Below are positions 1-7,607 of a DNA stretch of 25,824 nucleotides, piece by piece. The stretch's first letter is position 1. Every line of letters starts with the position of its first letter. Source of the DNA: an uncultured Bacilli bacterium (GTDB taxonomy: Bacteria; Bacillota_I; Bacilli_A; RF39; UBA660); NCBI GenBank assembly GCA_910587725.1, contig CAJUNG010000025.1, positions 1 through 25,824 of the forward strand, given 5' to 3'. Made by a program: the position numbers and the translations under genes. The notes under the pieces were generated by a model. The model was not told the origin of the DNA. It worked only from the letters and a program-made list of their open reading frames with translations, and searched no databases.

Positions 1-18
1 TATAAATAAAGGAATAAG

Positions 19-61
19 GAGATTTTATCATTCAAAAAGTGATAAATTTGAGATTTTATCA
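19..61. repeat. Short direct repeat with internal inverted repeat
   Basis: The 12-bp word GAGATTTTATCA occurs at 19-30 and again at 50-61. Between the copies, TTTATCA (24-30) and TGATAAA (40-46) form an inverted pair. The block lies about 60 bp upstream of the promoter at 120-148, so it could be an operator or the tail of a gene outside the window. No function can be assigned. Confidence 0.3.
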
Positions 62-119
62 AACTTCTCTTAAAATGGAAAGAAAGTTTTAGGAAATTAT
101 AAAGAGTTTTCCGTATTTC

Positions 120-148
120 TTGAACTTTTTAGCAATGTGGTGTATAAT
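120..148 (+). promoter_or_regulatory. Sigma-A type promoter for the gene at 180
   Basis: A -35 TTGAAC at 120-125 and a perfect -10 TATAAT at 143-148 are separated by 17 bp. Transcription would start near 155, giving a leader of about 25 nt that carries a run of seven G (168-174) serving as the ribosome site. Confidence 0.75.
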
Positions 149-179
149 AGGGAAGATTTTTGACTTAGGGGGGGTAAAT

Positions 180-824
180 ATGAAAAATCAAATTATTAAA
201 TTCGGGCATAAACTTCTTGTATCTTCAGGAAACAATAAGTTGAGTTTAGCACCAATCTGTCAAGAAAATAAGATTGAGGTTTTACATCAAGAAAATATTA
301 TCGAAGAAATGAACTCTATGTTAAAGGAAAATAAAAGTCAATTAGAACAGGAGAAAAAAGGGAGAAGGACGAGCCTATGGAGTTTTCTTGCTTCTTTTCT
401 TGGTGTTGCTTCTTTGCTTTGTGTCGGAATTCTATTTGGTCCTGCGACTATTTTTTCCTTTCTCACTATTCAGGTACTAACCATTTTAGAGGCCCTTCTA
501 TCACTCACTTCACTTTTTGATGTTGTGGTCAGTCAGTTAAGTATCGCTCGTTTAACAAAAAAGACATCGATTTTAGAAAAATGTCTTAATCAAGAAAAAG
601 AAAAAGCCGAAACTTTAAAAACTTCTCCGGATAAAACTTCATCATGGGAGAATATTCCTGAACAGAAATTGATTACCGTTACAGATAAAGAATTTCTTAT
701 TTCTTTAAGAGAGTTTTTAAAATCTGCCACTTCAGAAGAACAGATTCATGAATTTCTTCAAGAATTATCTAGTAACCGAATGAAGGAAATAGAGTCTTAC
801 GGACAAAAAAGTAAATCGATTTAA
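180..824 (+). CDS. Hypothetical membrane protein, 214 aa
   Basis: I do not recognise this family. The start at ATG 180 is chosen because a run of seven G (168-174) precedes it by 5 nt and a good promoter lies at 120-148; an in-frame upstream ATG at 120 overlaps that -35 element. The protein has a charged N-terminal third rich in Glu, Lys and Asn, then two adjacent hydrophobic segments (roughly residues 66-120), then a charged, probably helical C-terminal half ending in Ser/Lys-rich sequence. That layout suggests a two-pass membrane protein with both ends on the same side. No catalytic motif is visible. It stands alone with its own promoter, and the next gene has a separate one. The G7 tract overlapping the ribosome site is unusual in such AT-rich DNA. 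Confidence 0.65.
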   Translation: MKNQIIKFGHKLLVSSGNNKLSLAPICQENKIEVLHQENIIEEMNSMLKENKSQLEQEKKGRRTSLWSFLASFLGVASLLCVGILFGPATIFSFLTIQVLTILEALLSLTSLFDVVVSQLSIARLTKKTSILEKCLNQEKEKAETLKTSPDKTSSWENIPEQKLITVTDKEFLISLREFLKSATSEEQIHEFLQELSSNRMKEIESYGQKSKSI

Positions 825-877
825 TCTATAGAAAAATAGCAAGTTCTAACAAAATTTGGTATTTTTTGTTTTTTTGT

Positions 878-906
878 TTGACTTTTTGTTCGATTCGTGT
901 TATACT
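878..906 (+). promoter_or_regulatory. Sigma-A type promoter for the gene at 937
   Basis: A -35 TTGACT at 878-883 and a -10 TATACT at 901-906 are separated by 17 bp. The predicted transcription start is about 24 nt before the chosen ATG at 937. Confidence 0.75.
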
Positions 907-936
907 AACCAACGTTTAAGAAAGGGGTCTAATCCT

Positions 937-1323
937 ATGAACCAATACGAAAGAATGGATGCGATTAATTTATATCTCACGCTTCAAGCTTTAGAAAGTA
1001 GAATGTGGAGTTTGCAATCTGCTATTGCTAATTCAGAGAGTCTTTCTCTTTTACAATTACAAGAGCTGCAAAGAGAAACTAACGAATATGTACAGGCTAA
1101 AGCATGTACTCAAAAATTTGGTGTTGCTCCGTATAGTACAGAAGCATTCCATGCATGGAAATGTGCAATACAAGAAAGTATTGACCAATTACTATCTACC
1201 GAAGAGGGAATGCTTTTATATACTTCGACTAGAAAACAATGCTGTCCTTTTGGTAATCTCTCACTTACTGATATTCAACAAGCATCTTCATTACCAGAAG
1301 AAATCAAAGCGCCGATAAGATAA
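937..1323 (+). CDS. Hypothetical protein, 128 aa
   Basis: This is an unrecognised small soluble protein. Start ATG 937 follows the purine-rich AAGGGG at a sensible distance and lies just downstream of the promoter at 878-906; the longer frame back to 856 would read through that promoter. The sequence is largely helical, begins MNQYERMDAINLYLTL, is rich in Gln, Leu and Ser, and carries an isolated Cys pair near the C-terminus (QCCPFG). It has no signal peptide or membrane segment. A hairpin terminator follows at 1329-1361, so it appears to be a monocistronic transcript. The promoter, ribosome site and terminator make it a credible gene even without a family match. Confidence 0.6.
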   Translation: MNQYERMDAINLYLTLQALESRMWSLQSAIANSESLSLLQLQELQRETNEYVQAKACTQKFGVAPYSTEAFHAWKCAIQESIDQLLSTEEGMLLYTSTRKQCCPFGNLSLTDIQQASSLPEEIKAPIR

Positions 1324-1328
1324 GTAAA

Positions 1329-1361
1329 AAGAAGAAATGGTTAGCAAATTTCTTCTTTTTT
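1329..1361 (+). terminator. Rho-independent terminator
   Basis: AAGAAGAAAT (1329-1338) pairs with ATTTCTTCTT (1348-1357) around a 9-nt loop and runs into a T tract. It closes the transcript of the gene at 937-1323. Confidence 0.7.
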
Positions 1362-1392
1362 CATATACTATATTAAAGGAAGTGCCAGGATT

Positions 1393-1611
1393 ATGTTTAA
1401 AGGAAATAAGCACAAATTCTTCTGCTGTTGCGAAGCATGTAAATTCAAAAGAAAAACTTCCCTATGGTATATGGGAAGCTTACTTTCTTTACTGATTATT
1501 TTGTTTTATCAAACACTTCTACTCATTATTTTCACCACTAGAATCAATGCCATCATCTTGTTCTTCATTCTCTTCTTCTTAATTTTGGGATTGATTCGGA
1601 TTTTGTTTTGA
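1393..1611 (+). CDS. Small Cys-rich membrane protein, 72 aa (tentative)
   Basis: This small open frame has no recognised family. The N-terminus is basic with a cluster of four cysteines (CCCEAC, about residues 11-16), followed by two strongly hydrophobic segments (about residues 26-46 and 52-72) that run to the end. Its ribosome site is weak: AGGA sits only 2 nt from the ATG, and a better AAGGAAG is about 11 nt away. The last 33 nt overlap the 3' end of the convergent gene at 1579-2457. It could be a real two-pass membrane peptide; the alternative is a chance frame in AT-rich DNA, where hydrophobic codons are common. Confidence 0.4.
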   Translation: MFKGNKHKFFCCCEACKFKRKTSLWYMGSLLSLLIILFYQTLLLIIFTTRINAIILFFILFFLILGLIRILF

Positions 1612-2457
1612 AAAAAACTCATCTAGTTTTTCTAGATATCTTAGAAAGAATACCACTTCAGTCATCTTTTTTGCCTCCTCTTTATTGAAATCAATTCGAT
1701 TCAAATTGGCAAGAGACGCTAATAAAAGAAGATATTCCTCTTCATATAATCGATATTTGCTTTGATATGTTTTTAACATGCTATCTATACTTTGATACTC
1801 AAAATTATTTTGAATTAAGTTTACTAAATCATTAACGGGAGATGCAAATGTTGCCTTATCCCAACTGATAAAATATAAATTATCATTTTCTAATAAGTGA
1901 CTTTCGGACAAGTTGTTATGGGTTAATACAAAACGATGCGTCTTTTTATTTTGAATTTTTTGATACCATGACTCGATAAAATAAATTCCGCTATTTAAAA
2001 TACGATATACGCTAGAAATGTTTAAAATAAAATAATAGTTTGCAGGAGACATGTAGATTTCTTCTTCAATCATCGTCTGGATTCCTTGATAATAACTCAG
2101 TAAATATCTTAAATTGTCTAATGTTTCTTCATATCTTTTTTTTATATCGTTAATATCGACTTCTTTATAAAAGGTTGTCTTATTATGAAGTACAGTTAGA
2201 AGATAAATCATATCTTCTAATTTGACTTCCTCAGATAAATTGCTACTTTTAATATATTCTACAACTTCCACGCCCTCTCTTTCCATAATCAGAGGGGGAA
2301 AATTTAAAAAATTTCTAGAAATTAAGTATTCATACAATTCCTTTTTTGACTTCCTTGTCCTTTTTATGACATATTTATCTTCAAGAATTTGCGCTTTACC
2401 TAACTGGCGGATTTTCTTAGGAGAAAGATTTAAAGTTTCTAAAATCTCCTTATTCAT
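1579..2457 (-). CDS. YsxE/CotS-like kinase-fold spore coat protein, 292 aa
   Basis: This is probably a CotS/YsxE-type protein with an aminoglycoside-phosphotransferase-like fold, which in Bacillus is a spore-coat component. Visible support: a conserved-looking early Lys in a beta-strand context (about residues 21-33), the HNNLSESHLL motif (about residues 180-189), which fits the catalytic-loop HxDLxxxN position but lacks its Asp, and a following SWDKATFASPVNDL that fits the D-x-D/N metal-loop region. The start overlaps the stop of the SpoVID-like gene by 8 nt, so the two are translationally coupled. In Bacillus subtilis spoVID is followed directly by ysxE in the same order, which supports the call. 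The missing catalytic Asp suggests a non-catalytic or diverged kinase fold. Assignment rests on synteny and motif layout and is inference at family level. Confidence 0.6.
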   Translation of the reverse strand: MNKEILETLNLSPKKIRQLGKAQILEDKYVIKRTRKSKKELYEYLISRNFLNFPPLIMEREGVEVVEYIKSSNLSEEVKLEDMIYLLTVLHNKTTFYKEVDINDIKKRYEETLDNLRYLLSYYQGIQTMIEEEIYMSPANYYFILNISSVYRILNSGIYFIESWYQKIQNKKTHRFVLTHNNLSESHLLENDNLYFISWDKATFASPVNDLVNLIQNNFEYQSIDSMLKTYQSKYRLYEEEYLLLLASLANLNRIDFNKEEAKKMTEVVFFLRYLEKLDEFFSKQNPNQSQN

Positions 2458-3223
2458 CTTTCATATGAGAGGAAGGAATAATCAATTTACTTCCAATTTT
2501 TACATCTTCTAGATTATTGTATTCAGAAACTTCTTCTCTTGTCGTTTGATACTTATTTAAAATTTCATCAATCGTATCATTTTCTCTAACGATATAAATA
2601 TAATAAGACTTGAACGTATCTTCTTCTTCAGAAACCCCAGGAAACATTGTACTAATCGACTTATTGGTAATTCCTTGTTCTTTTTTATTTACACTGACCA
2701 TTTCACTTTTTGCACTATCTACAATATCGATTGGTTCGATGACTTCGGGAAATGTTTTTTCTACCTCCACGACTTCTTCTTTCAATTCTGGTAGCATCTC
2801 ATCTTCTAGCATTTCATCACTTTCTAACATTTCTACCTTTTCCTCCTCTTCTTCATAACATCTTTCTAGTAACTCTTCCTCTTCTTCTAACTCTACTTTT
2901 TCAGAAATATCACTTAATTCTAACTCAATATTAATTTTTAAAATATCTTCATTAACGATTTCAAAATAAAAATCGTTGATGCGTACTTTTGCTTCTTTTA
3001 AATCATATTTTTCATCAACTTCAATAACAAATGGCAATTGTTCCTGAAAAGATTCCTCAAAAGTGGAAGAGGAACTCATCTTGTATTTTCCGTTTACTAA
3101 AAAATGTCCCTCAATCATGTTTTCAGACCCAATATCTAACTCATGTGTCACTTCAATATCGGTAATTTCAAAAATCGTTGTTTTAAAAACAATCTCTTTA
3201 TTAAATGGTATGACTTTCTTCAT
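2450..3223 (-). CDS. SpoVID-like spore coat assembly protein with C-terminal LysM, 257 aa
   Basis: This is probably the spore coat morphogenetic protein SpoVID/SipL type, which links coat layers to the forespore surface. The N-terminal region (about residues 1-110) is beta-rich and resembles the SpoVID N-domain layout. A very acidic, low-complexity linker (about 110-165) follows, then a Ser/Lys spacer, then a LysM-like domain from about residue 207 (YYIYIVRENDTIDEILNKY, ending in KLIIPS). At 257 aa it is far shorter than the roughly 575 aa of Bacillus SpoVID; the missing length is in the acidic middle. A strong AGGAGG lies before the ATG. The downstream gene overlaps its stop codon and matches the spoVID-ysxE order of Bacillus. 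An unrelated LysM protein remains possible, but the neighbour makes a coat role likely. Confidence 0.6.
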   Translation of the reverse strand: MKKVIPFNKEIVFKTTIFEITDIEVTHELDIGSENMIEGHFLVNGKYKMSSSSTFEESFQEQLPFVIEVDEKYDLKEAKVRINDFYFEIVNEDILKINIELELSDISEKVELEEEEELLERCYEEEEEKVEMLESDEMLEDEMLPELKEEVVEVEKTFPEVIEPIDIVDSAKSEMVSVNKKEQGITNKSISTMFPGVSEEEDTFKSYYIYIVRENDTIDEILNKYQTTREEVSEYNNLEDVKIGSKLIIPSSHMKDE

Positions 3224-3301
3224 TATTTCATCCTCCTAATTAAGAATATGCATTGCTACTTTCTAATTAGAACCTTTTTCTTTTTTGTTTCTTCCAAAGA
3301 A

Positions 3302-3330
3302 AAAAACTATAAGTCTTCCCTATAGTTTTT
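3302..3330 (-). terminator. Bidirectional hairpin terminator
   Basis: AAAAACTATA (3302-3311) pairs with TATAGTTTTT (3321-3330). On the minus strand the stem runs into further T residues just after the zinc-ribbon gene, so it most likely terminates that gene. Confidence 0.65.
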
Positions 3331-3336
3331 CTGTTT

Positions 3337-3552
3337 TTATTCTTCGTTATTATTTTTTTCTGCGTGATTTGCATTCGCTTGGTTATTTTCGAATTTATTT
3401 CTTTCAGCTTTTCTTCTATCGCGACATTCTTTACATCTTTTTGGTTCATTAACTAAACCTTTTTCTTGGTAGAATTTTTGTTCATTTACCGTAAATATAA
3501 ATTCTGTACCGCAATCAACGCATTTAATTGTCTTGTCTTTTAATTCTTCCAT
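3337..3552 (-). CDS. Zinc-ribbon protein (zf-trcl-like), 71 aa
   Basis: This small protein carries a four-cysteine zinc ribbon. The pairs CVDC (about residues 12-15) and CKEC (about 40-43) are separated by a short helical region with the FYQEKGLVNEPKRC pattern typical of the small probable-zinc-binding-domain family (Pfam zf-trcl). The tail is rich in Asn, Lys and Glu and probably disordered. Start ATG at 3552 is preferred over the ATG at 3573, because GGAGGG lies 7 nt upstream of 3552 and inside the longer frame. The molecular role of the family is not known to me; nucleic-acid or protein binding is a guess. It is a single gene with its own terminator (3302-3330). Confidence 0.75.
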   Translation of the reverse strand: MEELKDKTIKCVDCGTEFIFTVNEQKFYQEKGLVNEPKRCKECRDRRKAERNKFENNQANANHAEKNNNEE

Positions 3553-3709
3553 TTGTATTCCCTCCTTTTCCATAAAAATTTCGTTCGTTCTAACTTAAAC
3601 CTCACTTAATTTTTCACAAAAAGGACAAAATACAGAGAAAAAGTTAAACTTACCATGTGAAATTTCATTCACTTTTTAAGTATATCATACCTTTTCTAAA
3701 AAAGCAATT

Positions 3710-4453
3710 TCATTTTTCTTCTGGACTCACAAAAGAAGTGGCTTTTTTCTTTTTCTCTTTGATTTTATGAAAATCTAGTACACTATAATTAAATTTTTTT
3801 TCTTCGATTCGGTTAATTGTATTTTCATAATACACTTCTACTTCTTCATCAGGAAAGAAAGTGGGCCTCTTTTGCTCTAACAAATATTGTGTGTAATTTT
3901 CACACCCTCTAATGAATGCTGGACATTCATCATAAATTTTATTAATCATGGATAAAAACGCAAGTAATGAGAAATCCTCCGTATTTTCTGGAATTTTTTC
4001 AAAATTAATCATGCGGAGGCTATCAAAATCTTGCCGGTAGAATTGTTCTAAAGTCTCTATGGTCAAAGGAATATCTGGAAATGCACGAATCCTTCTTTCT
4101 TCTTCAATTATTCGCTCTATATTTTTAGGATATTCTAACTTCCTTTTACATTCAATGATTTTTCTTACTAGTATTTTTCTTTGTTCTAATAACTCTACTC
4201 TACTTTTTTCTAAGGATTCTTCTTTTTCTTTGAAAGACGAAAATCTAAGATGAATCGTATCTGTTAAACGTTGTAAACTTCTGAGTCCCTTTTCATTGAA
4301 ATAAAATAATTCTTTTGTATTTATCGCTAGCAAAATATCATTCACTAATCTCTTATACTCACCGATGGTTTGTGAACTCATCGTTTTTTCTAGGGAATCG
4401 TAAAATAAATGATGGTGTATCTTACTTTGTGTATAAAATCTTTTTTCTTGCAT
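3710..4453 (-). CDS. Hypothetical coiled-coil protein, 247 aa, downstream of lon
   Basis: I do not recognise a family. The protein is highly charged and helical; about residues 78-125 (many Glu, Lys, Arg and Leu) look like a coiled coil, and the C-terminus is Lys-rich (KEKKKKA). No signal peptide, membrane segment or catalytic motif is visible, so it is probably cytoplasmic. AGAGG lies 7 nt before the ATG. It begins only 12 nt after the stop of lon on the same strand with no terminator between them, so the two are probably co-transcribed. A substrate, adaptor or regulator of Lon is one reading of this context, but there is no direct evidence. Confidence 0.6.
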   Translation of the reverse strand: MQEKRFYTQSKIHHHLFYDSLEKTMSSQTIGEYKRLVNDILLAINTKELFYFNEKGLRSLQRLTDTIHLRFSSFKEKEESLEKSRVELLEQRKILVRKIIECKRKLEYPKNIERIIEEERRIRAFPDIPLTIETLEQFYRQDFDSLRMINFEKIPENTEDFSLLAFLSMINKIYDECPAFIRGCENYTQYLLEQKRPTFFPDEEVEVYYENTINRIEEKKFNYSVLDFHKIKEKKKKATSFVSPEEK

Positions 4454-4465
4454 GTCTTACCTCTT

Positions 4466-6811
4466 TTATAGTTCTAATTGAATCAATTCGATGATATCCT
4501 CTTCTGAGGATTTCGAAAAAAACAGTTCTTGATAGATATCTTCATACTTTGTACAGAAGAAAAACGTAAGTTTATTTTTTACTTCTTCTGGTACACTATC
4601 TAAATCTCGTCGGTTTGCTTCGGGAAGAAATACTTTTGTAATGCCTTCTTTTTCGGCACCAATAACTTTTTCCCGTACTCCACCAATTGGTAAAATCGTT
4701 CCTCGTAAAGTCATCTCTCCCGTCATTGCCACATCAATATCTACTTTAGTATGGGTCAGAATCGAAAGAAGAACTGTCGTTAAGCTGACGCCTGCAGAAG
4801 GCCCCTCTTTCTTTATTGCTCCTTCTTCTGCGTGAATATGAAAGTCATTTTCAAGAAAGATTTCATGTTGAATGTGAAAATAACTCGCATTTGCTTTAAT
4901 GTAGGATAAGCATACATCTGCACTTTCCTTCATTACTTCTCCTAAAGAACCGGTTAGGATTAATTTTCCTGTTCCTGGATACATACTGGCTTCTATTTTT
5001 AAAGTATCTCCGCCATAAGGTGTATAGCTTAATCCATTAACTACGCCGATAACGCTCTTTTCTTTTGGTTTTAGTGCAGAATAGATTTCTTTTCCTAAAT
5101 AATAGGACAAATTCTTTTTGGTCACCATTAGTTTTTTAGACTTTTTATGCATACTTTCCTTAACGTATTTTCTTAAAATCTTTTGTATTAATCTTTCGAT
5201 TTCTCTGACTCCTGCTTCTTTCGTGTAATAGCGAATCATGTAAAGGAGACTATCCTCTTTAAACTCTATTTTTTCTTCTTCTAAATGGTAATCTCGAATT
5301 GTCTTTGGGATGATGTGCTGTTTTAAAATTTCTAGTTTTTCAAACTCCGTATAACTAGATAATTCGATAACTTCTAAACGGTCTAAAAGTTCTAAAGGAA
5401 TTTGTTCGATATAATTTGCCGTAGTAATAAATAAAACTTTACTCAAATCAAAAGGTTCCTCTACATAATGATCTACAAAATGAGCGTTTTGTTCTTTATC
5501 TAAAGCTTCTAATAAACTACTTGCTGGGTCTTTCTGAATACTTTTTGTCATTTTATCGATTTCATCAATAATAAATAAGGGATTACGAACACCAGATTTT
5601 CGAATTCCTTCGATAATCATTCCTGGCATTGCCCCAATGTATGTTCTTCTATGACCTACGATATCTGCTTCATCTTGAATTCCACCAACACTAATTTTAG
5701 CTAGTTTTTTATTTAATGACTCGGCAATACTTTTGGCTAAAGTTGTCTTTCCTACTCCTGGTGGACCTACCAAACAAAGGATTGAACCGATACTATTGCC
5801 TGTTTTTTCTCTTAACGCAATATATTCTAAAATTCGTTCTTTAATTTCTGTTAATCCATAATGATTTTTATTTAGTACCTCTTCTATCTTTTTAAAGTCT
5901 TTTTCATCTATCGTCTCTTCTTCCCATGGAAGAGATAACATTAATTCGATATAGTTTCGCAGTACTCCACTTTCGGGGTCTTGAATACTTCTTCCTTCTA
6001 ATTTATGAATTTCTCGTTCTATTTTTGCTCGAATAACCGTATTACACTTTAAATTTTCCAGCTTTTCTTTTAACTGAAAAATATCTTCTTCCATATCATA
6101 GTTTTCCCCTAGTTCTTCTTTAATTACCTTGATTTTTTCTCTTAGGAAATACCGTTTTTGTTCTTCGCTAATTCGTTCTTCTGTTTTTTCATCTAAATTT
6201 TTCTCGATTTCTTGTACTTGAAAAATTTCTCGCAAATCACCAAGCAACATTTGTGCACGTTTTAATTGATTGATTTCTAATAAGTACTCTTTTTGTCTTT
6301 CTTCACGAAAGGGAAAAGAGCAAGCAATGATATCGGTCAATAAATTTAAATCATTGATATGACCAATTTCTCTAGCTAAGAATTCTGAAGTCGTATCCAA
6401 ATTCCCAGTAATCATATTTTTTAGTGCCTGTAAGTAGACAAGTTCCTCTTGAATGTTGATTTCTTCCATGAGCAGTTTTTTTATTTTCGCATAAATAAAC
6501 TCCTCTTCTTGGTAAAATTTTTTGATGCCAATTCTTCTATGGGCATGAAAGGTAACTCGTAAACTGTGATTAGGAAGTTCTAATGTCGATAAGATTTCTG
6601 CATGAATTCCGACTTTTAGCAACTCACTAAATTCCGGATTTTCTTCTAAAGGGTCTTCTTTTAAAGCAAGAATCAATTCATTTTTATAATAGTTTTCGGC
6701 AAGTTCAATTATTTTTTTGTCTTCTTCTTTCTTAAAGTCAATACGAATGTCGAAGGAAGGAAAGATTGCAGTTTGATTGAGGATAATCACTGGTAGATTT
6801 TCATTTGACAT
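4466..6811 (-). CDS. lon: ATP-dependent protease Lon (LonA type), 781 aa
   Basis: This is a cytoplasmic homohexameric AAA+ protease that unfolds and degrades damaged or regulatory proteins. The full-length architecture is present: an N-terminal substrate-binding domain (about 1-200) with a long helical linker, Walker A GPPGVGKT at 349-356, Walker B FIIDEID at 413-419, and a C-terminal peptidase domain with the catalytic Ser672 in EGPSAG and Lys715 in GVREKVIGA. Length matches the usual 770-810 aa of LonA. GGAGGG precedes the start. The N-terminal PVIILNQTAIFPS resembles the canonical start of Lon proteins (PLRGxxVFP-type) in a diverged form. The gene heads a probable two-gene transcript with the coiled-coil gene. 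Proximity to spoVID/ysxE recalls the lonA-spoVID-ysxE neighbourhood of Bacillus. Confidence 0.97.
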   Translation of the reverse strand: MSNENLPVIILNQTAIFPSFDIRIDFKKEEDKKIIELAENYYKNELILALKEDPLEENPEFSELLKVGIHAEILSTLELPNHSLRVTFHAHRRIGIKKFYQEEEFIYAKIKKLLMEEINIQEELVYLQALKNMITGNLDTTSEFLAREIGHINDLNLLTDIIACSFPFREERQKEYLLEINQLKRAQMLLGDLREIFQVQEIEKNLDEKTEERISEEQKRYFLREKIKVIKEELGENYDMEEDIFQLKEKLENLKCNTVIRAKIEREIHKLEGRSIQDPESGVLRNYIELMLSLPWEEETIDEKDFKKIEEVLNKNHYGLTEIKERILEYIALREKTGNSIGSILCLVGPPGVGKTTLAKSIAESLNKKLAKISVGGIQDEADIVGHRRTYIGAMPGMIIEGIRKSGVRNPLFIIDEIDKMTKSIQKDPASSLLEALDKEQNAHFVDHYVEEPFDLSKVLFITTANYIEQIPLELLDRLEVIELSSYTEFEKLEILKQHIIPKTIRDYHLEEEKIEFKEDSLLYMIRYYTKEAGVREIERLIQKILRKYVKESMHKKSKKLMVTKKNLSYYLGKEIYSALKPKEKSVIGVVNGLSYTPYGGDTLKIEASMYPGTGKLILTGSLGEVMKESADVCLSYIKANASYFHIQHEIFLENDFHIHAEEGAIKKEGPSAGVSLTTVLLSILTHTKVDIDVAMTGEMTLRGTILPIGGVREKVIGAEKEGITKVFLPEANRRDLDSVPEEVKNKLTFFFCTKYEDIYQELFFSKSSEEDIIELIQLEL

Positions 6812-6858
6812 CGTTTTCCCTCCTTTTTTAGAAATTACTATCTATTATATTGTCTTTC

Positions 6859-6886
6859 CAAAAAAAAATCCATACTTTTATGGACT
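6859..6886 (-). terminator. Rho-independent terminator of the TasA-like gene
   Basis: On the minus strand TCCATA, loop AAAG, TATGGA (6869-6884) is followed by a run of about ten T (6859-6868). It lies between the TasA-like gene and lon, separating their transcripts. Confidence 0.75.
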
Positions 6887-6923
6887 TTTCGTTAACTTTT
6901 TTTTACTAAATTTTACTATTTTT

Positions 6924-7523
6924 TCAACTATTCGCTGGGTCGATAATTTCTACATCTATTCTTCCATGATAATGCCTTCCCATAACCTCTTTTCCCGCCT
7001 CGGATGAAATCCAAAGTCTTAGTTCGTAGTCATAAGCGTTTACTCCTTCTACAAGGCCGATAAAACCGGCATCAATCACATAATCGGTAAGGCTTGCAAT
7101 GGTATCTTCTTTTAATACTACCCCATCTTTTATCAATTGAAATTTTATGGACTTTTCTTCGAGTAAATTTTCTTGGCATCCATCTTCCTCAATTGCCTTA
7201 TTATCAGGAACTAGTTTTAATTGATAATTTGCAGCAACAGAACCAATATTTTTTAAGGTAAATTTATAAGGGTCGTTTTGTCTTCCGACTTCATCATAAG
7301 CAGGGAAAGAGTTTTGTTGATTGATTCCCAAGTTTCCATTATCATCGATTACAATATTTAGATTTGCGGTTTGCATAATATTTTGCTTTTTTCCGCTTCT
7401 TTGGTATTGAAAGAAAGAATAGCTTGATGCAAAAAGAACTACAGTCATCATTAATAGCATAACGATTAGACTTATGTACTGGCGGTTTGGGTCTTTTCTT
7501 TTGTTCGATTTGTTTTCTTTCAT
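6924..7523 (-). CDS. TasA/camelysin-like secreted protein, 199 aa
   Basis: This is a secreted or surface protein related in layout to TasA/CalY (biofilm fibre protein and camelysin). A basic N-terminus (residues 1-16) is followed by one hydrophobic segment (about 17-38) ending in SSYSFFQYQ, much like the SipW-dependent signal peptides of TasA. A beta-rich domain follows, with a NLNIVIDDNGN strand and the pattern FPAYDEVGRQNDPYKF (about 73-90), then repeated strands to residue 199. The same N-terminal pattern occurs in the two large proteins at 13889-17589 (VFPVYDEVG, MLPVLDEDG), so this is a stand-alone member of the same domain family. It has its own promoter (7554-7581) and terminator (6859-6886). 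No SipW-type peptidase is in the window. The fibre role is inference; export is well supported. Confidence 0.65.
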   Translation of the reverse strand: MKENKSNKRKDPNRQYISLIVMLLMMTVVLFASSYSFFQYQRSGKKQNIMQTANLNIVIDDNGNLGINQQNSFPAYDEVGRQNDPYKFTLKNIGSVAANYQLKLVPDNKAIEEDGCQENLLEEKSIKFQLIKDGVVLKEDTIASLTDYVIDAGFIGLVEGVNAYDYELRLWISSEAGKEVMGRHYHGRIDVEIIDPANS

Positions 7524-7553
7524 AATTTCACCAACCTATTTTATACTATAATC

Positions 7554-7581
7554 ATTATATCATATTTTCTTTGGTTGGCAA
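7554..7581 (-). promoter_or_regulatory. Promoter of the TasA-like gene
   Basis: On the minus strand, TTGCCA (7576-7581) and TATAAT (7554-7559) are separated by 16 bp, about 31 nt before the start of the TasA-like gene. Confidence 0.65.
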
Positions 7582-7607
7582 GAGAAATTTGTAAAGAAAA
7601 AAGAAAA

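Noticed and set aside
2610..2934. Plus-strand frames rich in Ser and Leu inside the SpoVID-like gene
   Set aside because: These are mirror images of the acidic Glu-rich repeat region on the other strand; they have no ribosome site.
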